A stretch of 9,037 nt of DNA from an uncultured Oscillospiraceae bacterium (GCA_934635545.1 CAKTZN010000071.1:1-9037); one strand, 5' to 3'; positions 1 to 5,603 are shown, counted from the first letter of the stretch. A program made the numbers and translations. Notes: generated by a model from the letters alone, not told the origin.

Positions 1-5
1 GGCTA

Positions 6-28
6 AAAACGTGCCACCGGCACGTTTT
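6..28. terminator. hairpin terminator of an upstream unit
   Basis: AAAACGTGCC (6-15) and GGCACGTTTT (19-28) form a perfect 10-bp stem with a 3-nt loop. The A-rich left flank and T-rich right flank let it work as an intrinsic terminator in either direction. It probably ends a gene lying left of the window. Confidence 0.7.
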
Positions 29-79
29 CTTAACGCCCCGACAGTTCTCCAAGCGCTGAGTTTGTACCCTGTTTTCTGC

Positions 80-107
80 AAAGGCTCCTGCTTCGGCAGG
101 GGCCTTT
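80..107 (+). terminator. second hairpin terminator with UUCG loop
   Basis: A 12-bp stem (80-91 with 96-107, one G-T wobble) closes a TTCG tetraloop, a very stable RNA hairpin. The 3' arm ends in CCTTT and is followed by GTTCCTTTC, a weak U tract. It is about 50 nt downstream of the first hairpin and may be a backup terminator or the end of a small RNA. I see no gene between the two. Confidence 0.55.
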
Positions 108-150
108 GTTCCTTTCGGGCGTTTTGCTGCCCGCTGCGCAAAATCGCTCT

Positions 151-178
151 TTTACTTCTGCGAGCTCTGTGCTATACT
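151..178 (+). promoter_or_regulatory. extended -10 promoter for the membrane protein gene
   Basis: TGC-TATACT (170-178) is a TGn-extended -10 box. A 4/6 -35 match (TTTACT, 151-156) lies 16 bp upstream. Transcription would start near 185, giving a leader of about 145 nt before the ATG at 331. Confidence 0.5.
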
Positions 179-184
179 ATTAGG

Positions 185-266
185 GCAGGCTGTTTGGCGA
201 CCGCTGCTGTGCCACTGTACCTGCAAAGACCGAGAAATACGCAAGCTGCCGATGGCGGCTTTTTGA
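185..266 (+). promoter_or_regulatory. structured leader with terminator-like hairpin
   Basis: Between the promoter and the gene, AAGCTGCC (243-250) and GGCGGCTT (254-261) pair as an 8-bp stem (one wobble), immediately followed by a T run to 264. Upstream, GCAGG near 185 can pair with CCTGC near 221. A terminator placed 65 nt before the start codon fits either a short RNA of about 80 nt or an attenuator for the downstream gene. It matches no riboswitch class I can recognise. Confidence 0.35.
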
Positions 267-330
267 ATGGATGCTGGTTAGCATTGCCTAACTTGCGGCG
301 CGTGGAAATGACATATGTGAGGTGAAGAAC

Positions 331-1053
331 ATGACGACAGAAGAAAAGAAGAAGTTTATCCGATGGTGCATGCTCGGCGCGATCGGAGGGATATGTATGG
401 CGGCCGGGGATTGGCTGCTGGGGTGTATTCCGATCCAGGGGACGGACACGGGGATGTTCAAGAGAGCCTACTATCTGTCCGGCGCCTACGGCCTGTGGAG
501 ACCGGTGCTGATCGTCGGGCTGGGTGCGATCGGGGCGTTTCTCTATTTCTTTATGGTAAAGGCGCTGAACGCGGATGTGGACGAAAAGTACAGAAAAACA
601 AAGATCATCCACAATTTATGCGGCATGTTCACCGTTGCGGTAGCGCTGGCGATCCATCTCTGGTCGGCGACCCTGGCGTGGCTTACCGCGTATCTGGGGC
701 CGCGTATTGGGCCGGAGGCGGCCATCACGGCGGTCACTGCCTATCAGGACGATATGCTTGTCGCCATTCTCCCGATGTATCTTCCGATGGTGCTGTTTTT
801 CGGGATCCATTTTGTGATGCTGCTTGCCGGAAAGACCCGTTATCCCAGGCGGATGCTCATTTTCCACCCGGTCACATGGAACATCCTGCTGGTCATTGTT
901 CCGGACATCGCGCAGGCTCTGCAGGTGCCCGCCGCCACATGGATGTCCGTGATGAGCCAGAGCAGTACCAACAGCGCCATTGTGATCTGGTGCATCACGG
1001 TTGCGGTTTATGAGAGAAAGCGCGTGCAAAAAGAGAGGATACCGGCGGAATGA
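331..1053 (+). CDS. uncharacterised multi-pass membrane protein (DUF6796-like)
   Basis: Encodes 240 residues. The ATG at 331 is chosen over the in-frame GTG at 322 because GAGGTGA (319-325) is a good Shine-Dalgarno 5 nt upstream of it and contains the GTG. After a charged N-terminus (TTEEKKK) there are about five or six hydrophobic segments, roughly residues 10-34, 57-78, 96-122, 145-170, 183-205 and 215-232, then a basic tail (YERKRVQKER), so the C-terminus is probably cytoplasmic. Features visible are AAGDWLLG in the first segment, a loop GAYGLWRP before the second, and a conserved-looking HNLCG at about 94-98. Length and motifs recall the DUF6796 group of Clostridial membrane proteins, but that is from memory. 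Function unknown. It is convergent with the MATE gene with only 9 nt between stops and no terminator. Confidence 0.75.
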   Translation: MTTEEKKKFIRWCMLGAIGGICMAAGDWLLGCIPIQGTDTGMFKRAYYLSGAYGLWRPVLIVGLGAIGAFLYFFMVKALNADVDEKYRKTKIIHNLCGMFTVAVALAIHLWSATLAWLTAYLGPRIGPEAAITAVTAYQDDMLVAILPMYLPMVLFFGIHFVMLLAGKTRYPRRMLIFHPVTWNILLVIVPDIAQALQVPAATWMSVMSQSSTNSAIVIWCITVAVYERKRVQKERIPAE

Positions 1054-1062
1054 CGCTGCTTT

Positions 1063-2469
1063 TCACGCGTTCTGTACGCCTTCTGTATGCAATTCCCGAT
1101 AGGTTTTCACGATAATAAATGCTGAGATGATAAAGGTCAGAATGTCCGACACCGGCATGGAATACAATACGCCGTCCAAACCGAAGAACACCGGCAGCAA
1201 CAGGGCAAAGCCCACACCGAACACCACCTCACGGAACATGGACAGCAGCGTGGATGCCAGCGCCTTGCCCACCGCCTGCAGGAAGATAAAGCACGCCTTG
1301 TTGACACAGGCCAGCACCATCATGCAGAGATAGGTGCGGAACGCCTTGATAGCAAAGTCCGTATAGTAGCTGCTCTCATTGGCAGCACCGAAAATGGCGA
1401 TGAGTTGCCGGGGGAAGCCCTCCGCCAGTACCAGCGCCACCGCGCCCACCAGTGCCTCGGCCATCAGCAGCCTGGTGAACAACTCCCGAACCCGTAGTTT
1501 CTTCTCTGCGCCCATGTTATAGCCCACAATGGGGATGCAGCCTGCCGCCATGCCGACCACGATGGAAATGACGATCTGGAAGAACTTCATCACGATGCCC
1601 ACCACAGCCATCGGGATCTGCGCGTATTGCGCCTGTCCAAACACAGCGTCCATCGCGCCATATTTGCGGAGCATATTGTTGATGGCCGCCATGGCCGCCA
1701 CCAGACTGATCTGCGAAAGAAAACTGGTGATCCCCAGCGTCAGCATCCGTCCGCAGACACTTCCCCGCAGGGCATAATCGCTGCTTGCAGGCTTGATGAT
1801 CTTCATGTGCAGCAGATACCACACCGCAAGGAATGCCGTTGCCACCTGGCCGATGACCGTGGCAACAGCCGCGCCCATCATGCCCCATTGGAAGATAAAG
1901 ATGAAGATGGGGTCAAGAATCATGTTGATGACAGCACCTGCCAGCGTGGAGATCATGGCGAATTTGGGGTTTCCGTCCGCACGAATGATCGGGTTCATCG
2001 CCTGACCAAACATATAAAACGGGATGCCCAGCGTGATATAGAAGAAATACTCCTGAGAGTGGCGGAACGTTTCTTCGTTGACGGTGCCGCCAAACATGGC
2101 GATGATGCTGTCCGCAAAAATGAGATAGACTGCCGTTAAAACAAGACTGCCGGCAACCGATAACACAACGGCGTTGCCCACGCTGCGCTTTGCCTTGTCC
2201 ATTTCCCCGCGGCCCAGCGCCATGCTGACAAAAGCACAGCAGCCGTCGCCCACCATAACGGCGATGGCCAATGCTACGACGGTCAGCGGAAAAACCACGG
2301 TGTTGGCCGCGTTGCCGTAAGAGCCCAGGTAGCTGGCGTTGGCAATAAAGATCTGGTCAACGATGTTATAGAGCGCACCTACCAGCAGCGAGATGATGCA
2401 GGGAACGGCATACTGCCCCATGAGCCTTCCGATACGCTCCGTCCCCAAAAATTGATTTCCGTTGTTCAT
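1063..2469 (-). CDS. MATE family multidrug efflux transporter (MepA-like)
   Basis: 468 residues, the usual MATE length, with about 12 hydrophobic segments in two homologous halves. The N-terminal half opens with the family pattern LGTERIGRLM, followed by ALYNIVDQIFIA, which is the hallmark region of the MepA/NorM type. The second half starts near residue 240. MATE proteins export cationic drugs or other organic compounds across the cytoplasmic membrane using an H+ or Na+ gradient; the substrate cannot be read from sequence. The start is placed at the ATG 2469-2467, preceded by AAAGGTGATC with a suitable gap. The frame stays open upstream to a TTG at 2577, but that extension runs through a terminator-like hairpin and has no transporter similarity, so it is leader, not protein. 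Expression is likely controlled by the leader hairpins described separately. The gene is monocistronic here. Confidence 0.93.
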   Translation of the reverse strand: MNNGNQFLGTERIGRLMGQYAVPCIISLLVGALYNIVDQIFIANASYLGSYGNAANTVVFPLTVVALAIAVMVGDGCCAFVSMALGRGEMDKAKRSVGNAVVLSVAGSLVLTAVYLIFADSIIAMFGGTVNEETFRHSQEYFFYITLGIPFYMFGQAMNPIIRADGNPKFAMISTLAGAVINMILDPIFIFIFQWGMMGAAVATVIGQVATAFLAVWYLLHMKIIKPASSDYALRGSVCGRMLTLGITSFLSQISLVAAMAAINNMLRKYGAMDAVFGQAQYAQIPMAVVGIVMKFFQIVISIVVGMAAGCIPIVGYNMGAEKKLRVRELFTRLLMAEALVGAVALVLAEGFPRQLIAIFGAANESSYYTDFAIKAFRTYLCMMVLACVNKACFIFLQAVGKALASTLLSMFREVVFGVGFALLLPVFFGLDGVLYSMPVSDILTFIISAFIIVKTYRELHTEGVQNA

Positions 2470-2495
2470 AACGATCACCTTTCTTTTCAAAAATA

Positions 2496-2537
2496 AGAAA
2501 TGCGTAAGTCCAGCATGATCCGGACTTACGCATTTCT
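2496..2537 (-). terminator. leader hairpin 2 of the MATE gene, terminator-like
   Basis: AGAAATGCGTAAGTCC (2496-2511) and its exact complement (2522-2537) form a perfect 16-bp stem with a 10-nt loop. Read on the minus strand, it is followed at once by TATTTTTG, so it is a plausible intrinsic terminator only 27 nt upstream of the MATE start codon. Being so close to the ribosome binding site, it would stop transcription before the gene unless disrupted. Confidence 0.6.
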
Positions 2538-2575
2538 GCCACACGATCTGATTATGAACTTTTACCCATTTCCGC

Positions 2576-2628
2576 AAAAAGACGTGCGGCGTTTCTGCAA
2601 CCGGATTTACGCAGAAAACGCCACACGT
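2576..2628 (-). terminator. leader hairpin 1 of the MATE gene, terminator-like
   Basis: 2582-2598 pairs with 2611-2628 (16-17 bp, one bulged base and one wobble) around a 12-nt loop. On the minus strand the stem is followed by CTTTTTG. It starts within a few nucleotides of the predicted transcript 5' end, so transcripts could end after about 55 nt. Confidence 0.55.
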
Positions 2629-2637
2629 TGTAGAGGT

Positions 2638-2666
2638 ATTATAGCGGAAGCGGCGGAAAATTTCAA
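2638..2666 (-). promoter_or_regulatory. sigma-A promoter of the MATE gene
   Basis: On the minus strand TTGAAA (2666-2661) is separated by exactly 17 bp from a perfect TATAAT (2643-2638). Transcription should begin near 2631, giving a leader of about 160 nt. Confidence 0.75.
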
Positions 2667-2765
2667 ATGTTTTTTCTGTCAGGACGGCAGAACAGATACA
2701 CAGCGATTCGCAGAGACTGCGCTTTCAAATTGGAGCGGTCGGAGTCATTTCTGAAGATTTCCTGA

Positions 2766-2794
2766 TTGCGCAGGCTGGCCCATTACGGTATAAT
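2766..2794 (+). promoter_or_regulatory. promoter of the ogt-HD unit
   Basis: TATAAT at 2789-2794 with TTGCGC (2766-2771, 3/6 match) 17 bp upstream. Predicted start is near 2801, about 35 nt before the ATG at 2835. The weak -35 and the palindrome over the -10 suggest the promoter is regulated. Confidence 0.6.
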
Positions 2795-2807
2795 GATACC
2801 GTAATGG
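2780..2807. promoter_or_regulatory. palindromic operator candidate over the -10 box
   Basis: CCATTACGGTAT (2780-2791) and ATACCGTAATGG (2796-2807) are perfect inverted arms of 12 bp with a 4-bp centre (AATG). The TATAAT at 2789-2794 lies inside the dyad, so a bound dimer would block RNA polymerase. There is no T run after it, so it is not a terminator. Arm length and symmetry suit a TetR-, MarR- or GntR-type dimer; no such regulator gene is in the window. Confidence 0.55.
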
Positions 2808-2834
2808 ACGAAAAAGGCAGAGGGAGGAGACGCC

Positions 2835-3368
2835 ATGACTTTTATTCAGCATTACGACTCGCCGCTGGGCGGCATTCTGCTGGCGGCGGATGAGATCGGC
2901 CTGACCGGCCTGTGGTTCGATGGGCAAAAATACTTTGCCCGCGATCTGCCCGCGGAGCGTGTGGAGCAGAATACACCCGCTCTCTCGGAGGCCAAGCGCT
3001 GGCTGGACATCTACTTTACCGGTCGGGAGCCGGATTTCCTGCCGCCGCTGCACCCCATCGGCTCCGCGTTCCGGCAGGAGGTGTGGAGCATTCTCCTGCA
3101 GATCCCCTATGGGCAGACCGCCGCCTATGGCGAGATCGCCCGGCAGCTTGCCGCAAAGCGGGGCCTTGCCCGGATGTCCGCCCAGGCGGTGGGCGGCGCG
3201 GTGGGCCACAATGAGATATCCATCATCATTCCCTGCCACCGTGTGGTGGGCACCAACGGCAGTCTGACCGGATACGCCGGAGGAGTTGACAGAAAGGTGA
3301 AGCTGCTGGAATTGGAGCATGCCGATATGACGGAGCTTTTCGTGCCGAAGAAGGGCACCGCGCTCTGA
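2835..3368 (+). CDS. ogt: methylated-DNA--protein-cysteine S-methyltransferase
   Basis: 177 residues, typical for Ogt/MGMT. The enzyme removes alkyl groups from O6 of guanine (and O4 of thymine) in DNA by irreversible transfer to its own cysteine. Residues 1-70 match the N-terminal ribonuclease-like domain (YDSPLGGILLAADEIGL, YFTGREPDF). Residues 75-165 are the DNA-binding and catalytic domain: FRQEVWSILLQIPYGQTAAYGEIA, here split as FRQEVW (79-84) and PYGQTAAYGEIA (91-102), then the active-site PCHRV with Cys134, and GYAGG (146-150). The usual NP before the active site is NE (126-127); the E. coli Ada C-terminal domain also lacks this proline, so activity is still expected. GGGAGGAG sits 5-6 nt before the ATG. 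The HD-domain gene follows after 51 nt and is probably cotranscribed. Confidence 0.93.
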   Translation: MTFIQHYDSPLGGILLAADEIGLTGLWFDGQKYFARDLPAERVEQNTPALSEAKRWLDIYFTGREPDFLPPLHPIGSAFRQEVWSILLQIPYGQTAAYGEIARQLAAKRGLARMSAQAVGGAVGHNEISIIIPCHRVVGTNGSLTGYAGGVDRKVKLLELEHADMTELFVPKKGTAL

Positions 3369-3419
3369 TACGCGGGCCGGACAGGTACCTATATTTCCAT
3401 GATCGAAGGAGAAACATAT

Positions 3420-3908
3420 ATGAAGATCGCAGAAATCATGAAGAAGATGATCGATTTTTCCGGCGGCAATATCCACGATATCAACCACTTCATCTGTGTG
3501 TGGACGTATGCCAAAACCATTGCCGAGATGGAGGGGCTGGACGCGGAGACGCAGTATATCCTTGAGGTGGCCGCCATCACCCACGACATCGCCTGCCCAC
3601 TGTGCCGGGAGAAGTACGGCAGCACCAACGGGAAATATCAGGAGACGGAGGGTGCGCCTATGGTGCGGGACTTCCTGCGCGGCACCGGCCTGACAGAGGC
3701 GCAGATCGACCGGGTGGCATTCCTGGTGGGGCATCATCACACGTTTACCGATGGCTGCGGCAGGGACTATCAGATCCTGCTGGAGGCGGACTATATTGTC
3801 AACGCCGCGGAGAAGGGCTACGAGCGCCGGAATGTGGAGAACTTTATCCATGAGATCATGTGGACGGAGAGCGGCAAGGCCCTGGCCAAAGCGGTTTTCT
3901 GCGTCTGA
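3420..3908 (+). CDS. HD-domain metal-dependent hydrolase
   Basis: 162 residues. The ATG at 3420 is used rather than the one at 3399 because AAGGAGA (3405-3411) lies 8 nt before it and overlaps the coding sequence of the longer form. The HD-superfamily metal ligands are all present: His23 in NHFICVW, His55-Asp56 in THDIA, His105-107 (GHHHT) and Asp124 in EADYIVN. This pattern (H, HD, H/H, D) fits a one- or two-metal phosphohydrolase acting on nucleotides or phosphate esters; the substrate cannot be told. Right after the HD motif is a CPLC pair (Cys59, Cys62) followed by KYGSTNGKYQE, a segment I recall from a group of small Firmicute HD proteins. It follows ogt at 51 nt with no terminator between them, suggesting one transcript. 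A long inverted repeat lies downstream. Confidence 0.85.
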   Translation: MKIAEIMKKMIDFSGGNIHDINHFICVWTYAKTIAEMEGLDAETQYILEVAAITHDIACPLCREKYGSTNGKYQETEGAPMVRDFLRGTGLTEAQIDRVAFLVGHHHTFTDGCGRDYQILLEADYIVNAAEKGYERRNVENFIHEIMWTESGKALAKAVFCV

Positions 3909-3928
3909 ACGCAAGCGGAGCAGCTCAA

Positions 3929-3982
3929 CGAATAGACAAAGGGAGTGACACGCGAAAGCGTGTCACTCCCTTTGTCTATTCG
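3929..3982. terminator. 25-bp perfect inverted repeat, bidirectional terminator
   Basis: 3929-3953 and 3958-3982 are exact reverse complements, 25 bp, around a GAAA (GNRA) tetraloop. It sits between the stop of the HD gene (3908, +) and the stop of the Rrf2 gene (3996, -), so a shared terminator for the convergent pair is the natural reading. It has no clean U run on either side (CCCTTTGTCTATT on the plus strand, mirror image on the minus), and the stem is longer than usual for a terminator. Confidence 0.65.
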
Positions 3983-3995
3983 CATATTCTGCGGC

Positions 3996-4427
3996 TCAGA
4001 TCACATAATCGTTTCCTGCGGGGGCACTGCGGGCCAGATCCGCCAGGGTGATGTTGTCAAAATACTCCGTGATGAGCTTGTCCAGCCCCTGCCACATGGA
4101 CAGCGTGCGGCACTCCGACGCCCGGGGACATGCACCGGCGCCGGGCTCGAGACAGGATACCGGCGCCATGGAGTCCTCCGTCACCCTTAGAATACTGCCC
4201 ACGGTGTACAGCTCCGGCGCCTTCGTCAACTGATAGCCGCCGCCCTTGCCCCGCAGGCCGTTCAGCAGCTTGGCCTTGACCAGCAGCTTGATGATGCTCT
4301 CCAGATACTTTTCCGAGATCTCCTGCCGCTGCGCGATGACCTTCAGGGGAATGAAGCCGTCTGTCCGGTGCTCTGCCAGGTCGACCATGACCCGCAGCGC
4401 ATAGCGGCCTTTGGTGGAAACCAACAT
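3996..4427 (-). CDS. Rrf2 family transcriptional regulator (CymR/IscR-like)
   Basis: 143 residues, typical for Rrf2. The start at 4427 follows GAGGAGG with a 7-8 nt gap; the longer form to 4457 would overlap its own promoter. Residues 1-80 form the winged helix: STKGRYALRVMVDLA at 4-18, the recognition helix in ISEKYLESIIKLL (37-49) and the wing RGKGGGYQLTK (59-69). Three cysteines, Cys92, Cys100 and Cys106 (C-X7-C-X5-C), lie where IscR carries its [2Fe-2S] ligands, so an Fe-S cofactor or thiol sensing is plausible; Bacillus CymR lacks this cluster. The gene is divergent from cysK, so control of cysK and cysteine supply is the likely role, by analogy with CymR-CysK; the gene order does not prove it. 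Autoregulation is likely because the promoters share one 240-nt region. Confidence 0.9.
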   Translation of the reverse strand: MLVSTKGRYALRVMVDLAEHRTDGFIPLKVIAQRQEISEKYLESIIKLLVKAKLLNGLRGKGGGYQLTKAPELYTVGSILRVTEDSMAPVSCLEPGAGACPRASECRTLSMWQGLDKLITEYFDNITLADLARSAPAGNDYVI

Positions 4428-4455
4428 GCCGAACCCTCCTCTCGTGGATAAACCC

Positions 4456-4485
4456 ATTATACAGCATGGTAAATAGGAAAATCAA
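4456..4485 (-). promoter_or_regulatory. promoter of the Rrf2 gene
   Basis: On the minus strand TTGATT (4485-4480) is followed after 18 bp by a perfect TATAAT (4461-4456). The start would be near 4449, about 22 nt before the ATG. Confidence 0.6.
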
Positions 4486-4486
4486 T

Positions 4487-4498
4487 GTAAAATTTTAC
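4487..4498. promoter_or_regulatory. palindrome between divergent Rrf2 and cysK promoters
   Basis: GTAAAATTTTAC is a perfect 12-bp palindrome located between the -35 box of the Rrf2 gene (4480-4485) and that of cysK (4508-4513). The position suits an operator serving both promoters or an AT-rich UP element. Chance is possible in an AT-rich spacer. Confidence 0.35.
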
Positions 4499-4507
4499 GA
4501 TTTGCTC

Positions 4508-4536
4508 TTGACAAACCGGGGAGATGAGACTATAAT
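4508..4536 (+). promoter_or_regulatory. consensus sigma-A promoter of cysK
   Basis: TTGACA (4508-4513), 17 bp, TATAAT (4531-4536): both hexamers and the spacer match the sigma-A consensus exactly. Transcription should start near 4543, leaving a leader of about 128 nt. Such a strong promoter usually needs a repressor or leader control. Confidence 0.85.
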
Positions 4537-4540
4537 CACA

Positions 4541-4561
4541 CTAACCTACAAGAAAGGTTGG
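4541..4561. promoter_or_regulatory. dyad at the cysK transcription start, possible Rrf2 operator
   Basis: CTAACCT (4541-4547) and AGGTTGG (4555-4561) are inverted arms (6 Watson-Crick pairs plus one wobble) around 7 bp. Seen as CC-N-AC-N7-GT-N-GG, the spacing resembles IscR type 2 sites (CC-N-YA-N7-TR-N-GG). It covers the predicted start site, where bound Rrf2 protein would block transcription. It could also form a small hairpin at the 5' end of the RNA. Confidence 0.35.
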
Positions 4562-4568
4562 TATTAAT

Positions 4569-4613
4569 ATGAAATACGACCTGCACCTCCGATGTCGCCG
4601 TGCTGACCGATAA
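4569..4613 (+). CDS. possible leader peptide upstream of cysK
   Basis: A 14-codon ORF, MKYDLHLRCRRADR, begins about 26 nt from the predicted cysK transcript start and ends 57 nt before the cysK ATG. It has a weak Shine-Dalgarno (GAAAGG, 11 nt upstream). It is rich in Arg and contains one Cys codon (TGT), the end product of the downstream enzyme's pathway. The DLHLRCRR core is loosely like small sulfur-metabolism leader peptides described in Actinobacteria. No intrinsic terminator follows; instead 4611-4650 is A/C-rich and almost free of G. A role as a cysteine-sensing leader is inference; a chance ORF of this size is quite possible. Confidence 0.35.
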   Translation: MKYDLHLRCRRADR

Positions 4614-4670
4614 ACCCAGAAACACGAAAACAAAACCACACACAACGACATATTATAGGAGGAATACATA

Positions 4671-5603
4671 ATGAGCAAGATCTATACATCCGCTGACCAA
4701 CTGATCGGCAAGACCCCGCTGCTGGAGCTGACCCATATCGAGAAGGAAGAGGGCCTGGAGGCCAAGGTGCTGGGCAAGCTGGAGTACTTCAACCCCGCCG
4801 GAAGCGTGAAGGACCGTATCGCCAAGGCCATGATCGACGATGCCGAGCAGAAGGGCCTGCTGAAGCCCGACTCCGTCATCATCGAGCCTACCTCCGGCAA
4901 TACCGGCATCGGCCTGGCCTCGGTGGCCGCCGCCCGCGGCTACCGCATCATCATCGTGATGCCCGAGACCATGAGCGTGGAGCGCCGCCAGTTGATGAAG
5001 GCCTACGGCGCGGAGCTGGTGCTGACCGAGGGCGCCAAGGGCATGAAGGGCGCCATCGCCAAGGCCGACGAGCTGGCCAAGGAGATCCCCAACAGCTTCG
5101 TTCCCGGCCAGTTCGTGAACCCCGCCAACCCCGCCGTTCACAAGGCCACCACCGGCCCCGAGATCTGGGAGGATACCGACGGCAAGGTGGATATCTTCGT
5201 GGCGGGCGTCGGCACCGGCGGCACCGTCACCGGCACCGGCGAATATCTGAAGAGCCAGAACCCCAACGTGAAGGTGGTGGCCGTGGAGCCCGCCTCCTCC
5301 CCCGTCCTGAGCAAGGGCGTGGCCGGCAGCCACAAGATCCAGGGCATCGGCGCGGGCTTTGTGCCCGATGTGCTGGACACCAAGGTGTACGACGAGATCA
5401 TCCCTGTGGAAAACGAGGACGCCTTTGCCGCCGGTAAGCTGATCGGCAAGAAGGAGGGCGTGCTGGTGGGTATCTCCTCCGGTGCCGCCGTCTGGGCCGC
5501 CATCCAACTGGCCAAGCGGCCGGAGAACAAGGGCAAGACCATCGTGGCCCTGCTGCCCGACACCGGTGACCGCTATCTCTCCACGCCGCTGTTCGCCGAC
5601 TGA
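4671..5603 (+). CDS. cysK: cysteine synthase A (O-acetylserine sulfhydrylase)
   Basis: 310 residues, the standard CysK length. The cytosolic PLP enzyme joins O-acetyl-L-serine and sulfide to make L-cysteine and acetate, the last step of cysteine synthesis. Visible motifs in order: GKTPLLEL (13-20); NPAGSVKDR (41-49) with the PLP lysine Lys47; [10 protein letters not shown] (72-81), the substrate-binding loop; PETMSVERR (98-106); QFVNPANP (147-154); [10 protein letters not shown] (179-188), the PLP phosphate loop; GISSGAA near 265; and the C-terminal [10 protein letters not shown]. The NPAGSVKDR form and missing regulatory domain favour CysK over cystathionine beta-synthase. AGGAGG (4657-4662) lies 8 nt before the ATG. 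Codon usage is strongly G+C-rich at third positions, suggesting high expression. A strong terminator follows, so it is monocistronic. Confidence 0.96.
   Translation: MSKIYTSADQLIGKTPLLELTHIEKEEGLEAKVLGKLEYFNPAGSVKDRIAKAMIDDAEQKGLLKPDSVIIEPTSGNTGIGLASVAAARGYRIIIVMPETMSVERRQLMKAYGAELVLTEGAKGMKGAIAKADELAKEIPNSFVPGQFVNPANPAVHKATTGPEIWEDTDGKVDIFVAGVGTGGTVTGTGEYLKSQNPNVKVVAVEPASSPVLSKGVAGSHKIQGIGAGFVPDVLDTKVYDEIIPVENEDAFAAGKLIGKKEGVLVGISSGAAVWAAIQLAKRPENKGKTIVALLPDTGDRYLSTPLFAD

Noticed and set aside
2552..2569. Five-codon ORF (MGKSS) in the MATE leader as a leader peptide
   Set aside because: No proper Shine-Dalgarno and too short to distinguish from chance.
2470..2577. N-terminal extension of the MATE protein to a TTG start
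   Set aside because: No ribosome binding site for the TTG, no MATE similarity, and it runs through a terminator-like hairpin. The ATG at 2469 has a strong ribosome binding site.
2674..2692. Small hairpin TTCTGTC/GGCAGAA between the two divergent promoters
   Set aside because: Only 7 bp with a wobble, no T run, and no link to either promoter's core elements.
2500..2754. 84-codon plus-strand ORF in the MATE-ogt intergenic region
   Set aside because: It lies over the hairpins and promoter of the MATE leader, has no ribosome binding site and no recognisable sequence.
2745..3914. 389-codon open frame on the minus strand across ogt and the HD gene
   Set aside because: It is antisense to two genes with intact catalytic motifs; its product is low-complexity and has no recognisable domain. 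It results from high G+C content.
4653..5507. 284-codon minus-strand frame opposite cysK
   Set aside because: Composition (Gly, His, Ala, Leu rich) is typical of the reverse complement of a GC-rich gene, and cysK is certain.
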